A stretch of DNA of 64,000 nt, from positions 13,578,001 to 13,642,000 of the forward strand of contig JBHGNT010000017.1 in the NCBI GenBank assembly GCA_043228905.1, read 5' to 3'. The first letter of the stretch is position 1, and each line of letters opens with the position of its first letter. Positions 57,307 to 64,000 of this stretch are shown here, piece by piece. The DNA comes from Azolla caroliniana (lineage: Eukaryota; Polypodiophyta). The notes beneath the pieces were generated by a model. It made no database searches. It saw nothing but the letters and a program-made list of their open reading frames with translations, and was not told the DNA's origin. Both the position numbers and the translations under genes were made by a program.

Positions 57307-57749
57307 CATGGCACGCCCGTGGGACAGTACCTTGTACGTCGAATCCACAACCGACCCTTGCTATTCTTCGTCCAAAATATCCAGAATGCTTTGTTCGAGA
57401 GTCTCCAATGGTTCATCTGGAATTGGTTGTTGTTGTTGTTGTTGCTGCTGCTATTGCTGCTCTGTTGATGTCTGCTGCGATGTGTCCGTTGGTGGCTGCT
57501 GCGGCTGCTACCGTCATCCGGGTGCGATGTTTGTTGTAACCAGAGGGAGTCCTCCGCTACTCTCCGGATTACGTTGGAAAACGAGCGATCCGCTCTAATT
57601 TCCTGCGCCGCTTGCTGGAAAGCCTCACGTCTCCTTTGCCTTTCGGCAAGGCGTCGAGTTCGATCTATAACCAGGTCATGCGTTGATCTAGTCATCCATC
57701 CGTGCCATCGTTCGCTGCAAAAACAGGAATCGTGGTCGCCAAAAATTGT
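57307..57749 (-). pseudogene. Gag-like scrap inside the short LTR element
   Basis: The minus-strand frame has an Arg/Glu-rich helix-forming segment (RRLAERQRRREAFQQAAQE) and then a Gln/Asn/Ser-rich stretch; in another frame it reads poly-Gln followed by PIPDEPLETLEQSILDILDE and a stop. Such coiled, Gln-rich segments occur at the gag N-terminus of some gypsy elements, but the identity is uncertain. Confidence 0.4.
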
Positions 57750-58181
57750 GTTAACTCTTAGGGTCGGACAATGGCCTAACACAGGGTGTCTACGGAAGAC
57801 ACTTCACCAAAGGGGTGTTACAGCAACAGGATTAGACTCAACGATTAATCCGACTTAATTAGGTTACTTAGCATGATCGTCTTTAATAATCACATGCGTA
57901 AGATATAACAATGAATGCAGAACAACAATTAACACAGAGAGATAACAACACTAAGCTTTATTAATTAACCACTGTTCATTACATTGTATCCGGGCCTTTA
58001 AATAGGTTTCCGGTCTGTATTACAAAACGGTGCCATCCGCACCTGTTCGGGATCGGTCCGGATCCGGAACGGCATACCGATTCCGGTCCGTCCGTCCACA
58101 CTCATAGCTTACTTACAACCATTCCTACTAATTAAATAACTCCCCGTTTCACACTCTGGACTCCTTTGCCGGCCGGTAACA
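57750..58181 (-). repeat. Short LTR element, 5' LTR in the minus reading
   Basis: On the minus strand it ends at AGTTAACA and is followed by CAATTTTTGGCGACCACGA (57749-57731), which resembles gypsy primer-site regions beginning TTTGGCG. Confidence 0.9.
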
Positions 58182-58805
58182 CATATGTAATGGCATCTCA
58201 TTTATTGCAACCATTCACACCACAGGAGGTCTTTTCTGCAGCTAAATCCTTAGGAAAGTATGTCTGTTCGGGAAAAGATGGAATAGGAGTTGGTTTATAT
58301 TTGCATTATTGGAATTTTCTGGGTCCCCTACTTACTAGAGCGGTTAATTTAATATTTTCAAGCGGTAGTATGCTTGCGGAATGGACAGAAGGAATCATAT
58401 ATATGATCCCTAAGTCGGATGCCCAGTGTGATGAAGTTGCCAAGTGGAGGCCAATAGCATTGCTTAATGATGTGTACAAGATTGTGGCAAAAACCATTGC
58501 TCTCAGACTAAGTTCAGTGTTGTCGTCTATTATTCATGACACTCAATCTGGCTTTTTGCAAGATAGAAGCATTTTTTATATCATCTTTTTGTTTTGGGAA
58601 ATGGTTGCTTTAGCTCAACAAAATAAACAATAGCTTGCAATATTTTTGCTTGACTTTGAGAAGGCTTATGATAAAGTAGATTGGGACTTTCTTGAGGAAG
58701 TGCTGTCAAGATTAGGCTTTCCTGTTGCATGGATAAAAGGTGTCTCTGCCCTATATATGCATGCTTCTAGTCCCGTCTTGTTTGTTGGAGGATATGGGCC
58801 ATTAT

Positions 58806-58823
58806 TTACATTTCCAGATCTTC
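58806..58823. repeat. Target-site duplication of the LINE, right copy
   Basis: TTACATTTCCAGATCTTC, one mismatch to 52576-52593. It follows the last LINE-like codons (GPLFT); a few bases may be shared microhomology between target and LINE. Confidence 0.82.
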
Positions 58824-61800
58824 CTAAATTAGATGTGACGAATATTCAAACTTGAGATATCTTGTCTCAAATGTTCTAAATCGCATCAATGTAATAAGTA
58901 TTGTTGGTGAACCTTATTTAAAATACTAAATTTCTGATTTTGGGTTATCTACTTCTCAAATTGGTACAAGGACAATCTTTCCCTTTGCATCATCATAAGT
59001 CTCACACGGAAAATTGTCTCTTAACACTTTAAACCCCTTTCCTTGCCACCACCACCCAATAACCTTTTGAGTGTGCTAGCCCTACCATGGCCAATCACCT
59101 CTACCATAGCATTAAAATTTGGGGAGTCATCTTCAACAATGGGCATTACCATAGTAGAGGCTAAAGAAAACGCCATTTGTGTCTTTCTAAATGACCAACA
59201 TAAAAGGGAGCTTATATGGATGTGAAATAAAGAGTTATAGACTAAAGACAATGGATATTATCATAGAAGTGGTTGAACTAGCCATTGTTGGCACATCCTT
59301 GAAGGGTCAACGCAAAAGGGAATTAATATGGTTGCACAATAATGGCGAGTACACTAAACTAACCATCCCCTCCACTGCTCAAAAATCCTTGAAAATAATA
59401 CAAAGTGGGCATATAACCCTTTACCAGATAAAGTGGCTTGTAGACTAGCTCATCCAAGCTACTCACAATATGAGACAAAAATATGTTGAGTGGGAAAAGG
59501 TGATAATCAAGTTTTGCCAATAAGAATAATAAAAAATTGATCACCTTTGTGTTGAACTCAAAAAAGTGTACAAGTCAGAAACACTTCATATGTATCAAAG
59601 TCGCCACATGACAAGAATTTATCTTCTTAGCACAACATCATGTGCTCCTTCAACATCTCCCTCATCGAAGCATAGAAGAAGGTCGTTGATGCAATCCAAT
59701 GGATAGTTGAGCTCATGAATCGGCCCCATGTTGTCATGACACGAGCCAAGATTCAATAGTTCAACTCACCATTGCAGAAGCTCCTCTCAAGATGCTTGCT
59801 ATGAAGCTCTATGAGGCCAAGGAATGTAGCAAGGCCTCCAAAGTACATGTCCATCTAGAAGATGATGTCATTGTGCTAGACATCACTACAATTATTAGCG
59901 AACATACACATGTTGCAAGTCAAACCTTTAGAACCACTACATATGGTTTAAGGCCAAAAAAGAAAAAGGCATGAGAGGCATTTATAAAACAAAAAATGTT
60001 GGGGCAACACACCTCGTTGGCCCAAGACTGAGTTGTTATTATGGACCACCAACTCATGTGGGCGATGGACCTCCTGTAGAGATCCATTACGGAAACTCTA
60101 GCCACTTCCAAAAATGTTGATGTGGTAGAGCAAAACATTGTCACCACTTAAACCAAAGCCAACGCAATGGACATTATAGTAACATAACTAGAAAAATAAT
60201 TAGCCACAATTTAGATTGCATCCAACCATTGGGAGAATAAACCATGATGCAAAGTTGAGAGTAAAACACTTTCCATGCTATTCTGCAAGGAATAACAACA
60301 TTTTAGTTTGGTGACAAATGAGTTTGTCATTGACCAACAACATTAATTGAACTCCAAAAATTGTCACGAGTACAAACAAGGACACTTAGATATATTATAA
60401 TATTAATCAATAGTTTATTTCTATTTGTAAATTTTTATATTATAAACATACTTCTTCTCCTTAATACTTATAATAAAAATTTCTTTTTCCTATTTTCCTT
60501 CTTGATTCAATATTGTTTTTGGCTTCAACCATTGTCTACTTCAAACAAAATTCTCACCTCTAAAAAAAGTCAACGTAGTTGAAGTCATTGTGGACCATAC
60601 TTGCAAGTCTAAGAACATGACAGATATGGAAACATTGCAACCGCAAAATCTTCCAAGGGAAACCCATCCCGCCAATAGAGGTAATCATGGAACTTTGGGA
60701 CTTTTATAGATGTATCCCCCATATATGCTACGTGTGAAAAGGCCAAAACTAGTCTTCCACTTAGTTGTGTGTGGAGAGTTTGGTGTGCGTGTGAGCGAGT
60801 GTGTGAGAGACTTCTTCCTCTCTATTGTTTTTCCCCCCCTCTCTCTCTATTGCAGAGATTCACTACCTTTCCGCTCTGTTGTAACCTCCACCCTCCTGTT
60901 GTATAGAGTGTCGTCTATTGACCCCTTCTTCGTCCTTGTTGTCCTTGCATTACGATTAAGAGTAGAACAAAACAATTCTCCCTTGGTTCTCTACTCTACC
61001 TACTCGTAATACGGATCACCTCATCGCCTTCTCATCGCCTTCCGTGGTGGGTCAAATGAAGATTTTCAAGGTGAAACATGCAGCCTTCATTTTGAAATGG
61101 AGTGGAATGTCAATGTTGCGATTGCAAGGCGTCAATATACAATGGTGCTATCTCCCACCGAAATGGCTCTTCCCACCGAGGACTACCCTCATGCGACATT
61201 CCCTCACCATCCTTGGATTGTAGAAGGATCCCTCCAGGCTTCACGTTTTTAGAGTTAATCAAAGCCAAGGAGCTCTATATGAAGCGTGGCCCTTGTACAT
61301 ATGATATCTCTTGTATTTCTTCCTAACTAATGGGTAGCATATTTTTTTGGAAAAATAAAAAAATAAAAAAATTATCACTTCCTCCATTCAAAGAATCTTC
61401 AATAGCTTTCCTTGTAACGATCGAGTATGCAAAAATACATGCACAAATTGTCAAAGGTTGAGTGCTTTACAACTACATTTGTGGCAATAGGGCACGAGCA
61501 TTAGAGGCCTCTTGGTTGGTTGCAACACATGAATGTTGATGTCAAATTATATATGTTCTCCAACTAGATAGTCAACAAAATGTGCAATGTATAGCACTTG
61601 ACCTTGTACTTTCCTAGCTCAAGCCCTGTTTAGCTTGCCTATACATGACATACATTGAGCCAAAAATAAGTCTTTTAGGTAATACGTTGACCTCCTAATC
61701 TTGTTTAGTATCTGACTTTGTTGCACTGTCTATTCTATAGTCAAGCTTACAAGATAACCATTTTCATTATAAAATTGAATTATAACAGCTTGTCAAACTT

Positions 61801-64000
61801 TGAAAAATGTATTTTAAGATCAAGACATAGTGAGAAATTGATATATTTATATCTATGTATGTAATACATATTTAACCTTCATGACTGTCAAATTATGGAT
61901 AGACAGTTAAGAGTGAGAGAATTAATATGAATTATTGTATAAATACTTTGATTTTTTTAACTTAAAGAATAAAATTATTGATAAAAAACTTTGGTTAGCT
62001 ATCATTAATTGTGAGAATGATTTCTAAACATATGGGAAACTTGTTAGTAAGACAAACTTTAAAATAAAAAAGTAAAGAGATTATGAGAAATCCTTCTTGC
62101 ATATCTCCTTTGGATCCACCAATATAACAAGTAGGTGTTAATGGTACGACACTTGTTAGTGGTTGCACTAGAAGGATCTATACAAATTTTACTTGATATG
62201 TTTGAGAAGTTCAAATATCAGTATTTTATTCAGAATTTATATGAAATATATAGCATCCATGTAGTCAAATCGTTCTTTGAGAAACAAGAGGATTGGAAGA
62301 TACTTAACACAAAGTCTCAAGGTATAGGCATCGACTAAATACTATGGGTGAGAAAAAAAGAAGACATGATGTTGAAACAACTAAACCATTCTTAAGGGAA
62401 CTGAGTGACATAGCAGATATTAGGCTGACGCATAACATGTTGTAACATTTTCAATAGAATATCTACTTTCGTAATGGCAATGGCACACTTTATGGGATAC
62501 TTTAGAAAAGAAAGCCTAATGTCACGATCCTTGAATTATATGATAGTTGTCTTTGCTACTTTCATGTGGACGATTGGTTGTGAAAAAAGCTAGATGCCAA
62601 AACCATAGAAATGAATTTTTCTAGGAGATTGATACAACAAAAAAATGTAAAGATAATACGATCAAAAGTTTATTCCATGATGTGAATGAACCGTATTACT
62701 GTCGAACATTGGGAATCGTGAAAACCAACTTTCAAAAGAACATGAGTCGTCGACATCAAAATGTTAGAACAAACACACAAAAATAATCAACAAGGCATTC
62801 CATGTCAAAGCACAATAGAGAATAATTCTCTTTATAGTAGTATATACATCATGTATAAGATAATAAGCATGCTCGCCAACTACAACATGACTACTTGTAG
62901 GTTCATATGCTCAAATTTTTCCTCGGTTTAAACATATTGTAGGTTCAATTCTTGTTCAATGGTTTCGATATTTTGTCTGCTATAAAATTTCTTCATGGTT
63001 TCTATGGGCACTACTTGTTTATTCCTAATAATATTTCTTTTCAATTCACATTGGTCTACCAAGGGTCGAAAAATACCATTCTCTTTAGCAAGTAATAACC
63101 AATGTTAATCATGTGAAGTTCATGCCCAAATCATGTACGATTAAAAATGTAAAACAACTAATAAGTGACTTTTGATACATTTTTAAGTCAACATTTATGT
63201 GTATGTAAAAAGATTAAAAAAACTCAACATTCTTGCTATGAGAATACAAATGATTTTGTGAATGCATTATAGAAGGAGAGCTCACAACTACTGTTCATGC
63301 CTAAATATAGGAAATGTTTTGGTTGTAAGGGCTTAAAAGAGCCGGAAGAAAAGAAGATTGGCCCAAGTGTTTTGGGTTCTAAGACTTTTCATGAAAATCA
63401 CACCTACATAATATATTTGCTTGAGAAATGTCATGTTCAAACATATGCCATGTATAAATTGGTAAAATGTGGAGAATGAAATTCCAAAACACTATAATAG
63501 GATGGAGATAATCCTACTATACTATGTGTTTAAAACAATGTGAGTCATTATGGGAGAAAATGGAACCCCCATAGAACTTGTTATCCCCTTGGCTAGAATA
63601 TGGACATACATGTATGTATGTATGTAATAATGTATGTATGGGGTGTAGGCATGTGTATTCAATGTAATTTGTATGTAGTATACATGAACATATGGAATCA
63701 TTGGAAAGTATCGAAATATATTCATATTTGATCATCCAAGACTCTAAACACTTAAACTCTTCGACCTTATGTGCACGAGCATCGATAAAACACCCTTCAA
63801 CGCTTGGCATGGGTAGATTCAATAGAGGTGCATGTCACATCCTTGACATTAGAATATGCCATTTGATTCCATCATACTCTAGAACTTTCCAAGAGTGCCA
63901 AAACAATAACTTGACCATACCAAATACCAACACAATAATGTGCTCTGACATTTGGAGCTAAGTTGACAATCCCAACTGAGAAGAATCAAATTCAAATTTC
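58824..64000. other. Unassigned intergenic DNA with weak repeat traces
   Basis: No secure gene. A trace at about 59680-59800 (PHVVMTRAKIQ-like) resembles the linker before some retroelement domains, but too little remains. A segment at about 60710-61010 has LTR-like composition (CT-rich leader-like DNA) without a matching partner. A (TATG)n tract lies at 63610-63640. Frames at 59191-59448, 62135-62338 and 63297-63479 show no domain. The rest is AT-rich with nothing recognisable. Confidence 0.5.

Larger units (their letters stand above)
56874..58181 (-). mobile_element. Short non-autonomous LTR element nested in the LINE
   Basis: Two direct repeats of 433 and 432 bp (56874-57306; 57750-58181), starting TGTTA and ending TAACA, enclose only 443 bp. 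The target duplication CATAT lies at 56869-56873 and 58182-58186. No pol domain fits; the interior encodes only a gag-like scrap on the minus strand. The minus direction is suggested by a TATA-like TATTTAAAGG and a downstream AATAAA in each LTR. The LTRs differ at roughly 10-12 positions, so the insertion is moderately recent and later than the LINE. The size suits a TRIM- or small LARD-type element. Confidence 0.92.
52594..58805 (-). mobile_element. L1-type LINE with internal inversion, carrying a nested LTR element
   Basis: Read on the minus strand, the part 54656-52594 is the sense 3' end: the post-RT segment, zinc-binding domain, 3' untranslated region and poly(A). The part 58805-54657 lies in the opposite direction and encodes ORF1 zinc knuckle, endonuclease and the first half of RT. 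The 5'-most piece (ORF1) abuts the sense 3' piece, the geometry produced by twin priming. An 18-bp target duplication flanks the whole. A short LTR element (56874-58181) entered later. Scattered stops show age. Confidence 0.85.
56285..58805 (+). pseudogene. LINE ORF2 first half of RT, interrupted by an LTR element
   Basis: The linker and RT start continue to 56873, are interrupted by 56874-58181, and resume at 58187: MASHLLQPFTPQEVFSAAKS, KWRPIALLNDVYKIVAKTIA, DTQSGFLQDRSIF, then, after a TAG at about 58631, the catalytic-Asp motif LDFEKAYDKVDWDFLEEVL. Coding similarity ends at SSPVLFVGGYGPLFT at about 58805, before the FADD motif, where the target duplication starts. Confidence 0.87.

Noticed and set aside
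52594-58805. Two independent LINE insertions head to head
   Set aside because: One shared 18-bp target duplication and complementary domain content fit a single inverted insertion better.
60710-61010. Possible LTR or promoter-leader segment
   Set aside because: The CT-rich leader-like composition is suggestive, but there is no primer site, purine tract or partner repeat.

Overview
The window is nuclear DNA of a land plant with a repeat-rich, probably large genome. Three things point there: a spliced gene of the plant-specific MS1/MMD1 family, a plant-type U6 snRNA gene with an upstream sequence element (USE) and TATA box, and abundant Ty1/copia, Ty3/gypsy and LINE elements priming from initiator-tRNA-like sites. 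I cannot name the species.

Only two host loci are well supported. The first is a three-exon protein gene on the minus strand (13218-16301) encoding an MS1/MMD1-like nuclear regulator of 888 residues. The body of the family fold is well kept, but nearly all of the C-terminal PHD finger is absent and the protein carries repeat-encoded His, Ser, Gly and Thr tracts. The second is a U6 spliceosomal RNA gene (44297-44398, plus strand) with correctly spaced Pol III promoter elements.

Layout: 1-2622, the 5' part of a minus-strand copia element (Copia-1). 4525-9317, a complete but decayed minus-strand gypsy chromovirus with a 5-bp target duplication. 9318-13217, simple-repeat-rich intergenic DNA. 13218-16301, the MS1-like gene. 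19089-42620, a nested copia cluster: an old mosaic block present twice (copy A 19124-21448; copy B 26458-26663 plus 37884-39960), a plus-strand Copia-4 between the copies that has lost its 3' LTR, a minus-strand Copia-2 (26664-37883, target duplication CCCCG) inside copy B, and a very young plus-strand Copia-3 (28248-33768, target duplication CAGCT, almost identical LTRs) inside Copia-2. A gypsy integrase scrap and the 5' part of Copia-5 follow. 43623-44137, a fold-back structure rich in CTA/TAG repeats; then U6. 44400-49650, mostly unassigned DNA with short duplications, an inverted pair of SINE-like sequences and a LINE 3' fragment with a short tandem tail. 51000-52300, a gypsy gag remnant. 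52594-58805, one L1-type LINE with an inversion typical of twin priming, an 18-bp target duplication, and a 1.3-kb short LTR element nested inside it. 58824-64000, nothing confidently assignable.

Most of the sequence is a stratified record of insertions whose relative order can be read from nesting and target duplications. I found no convincing new multi-gene system. The items most worth following up are the MS1-like protein without a PHD core, the twin-primed LINE, the young copia with one internal stop, and the fold-back repeat beside U6.
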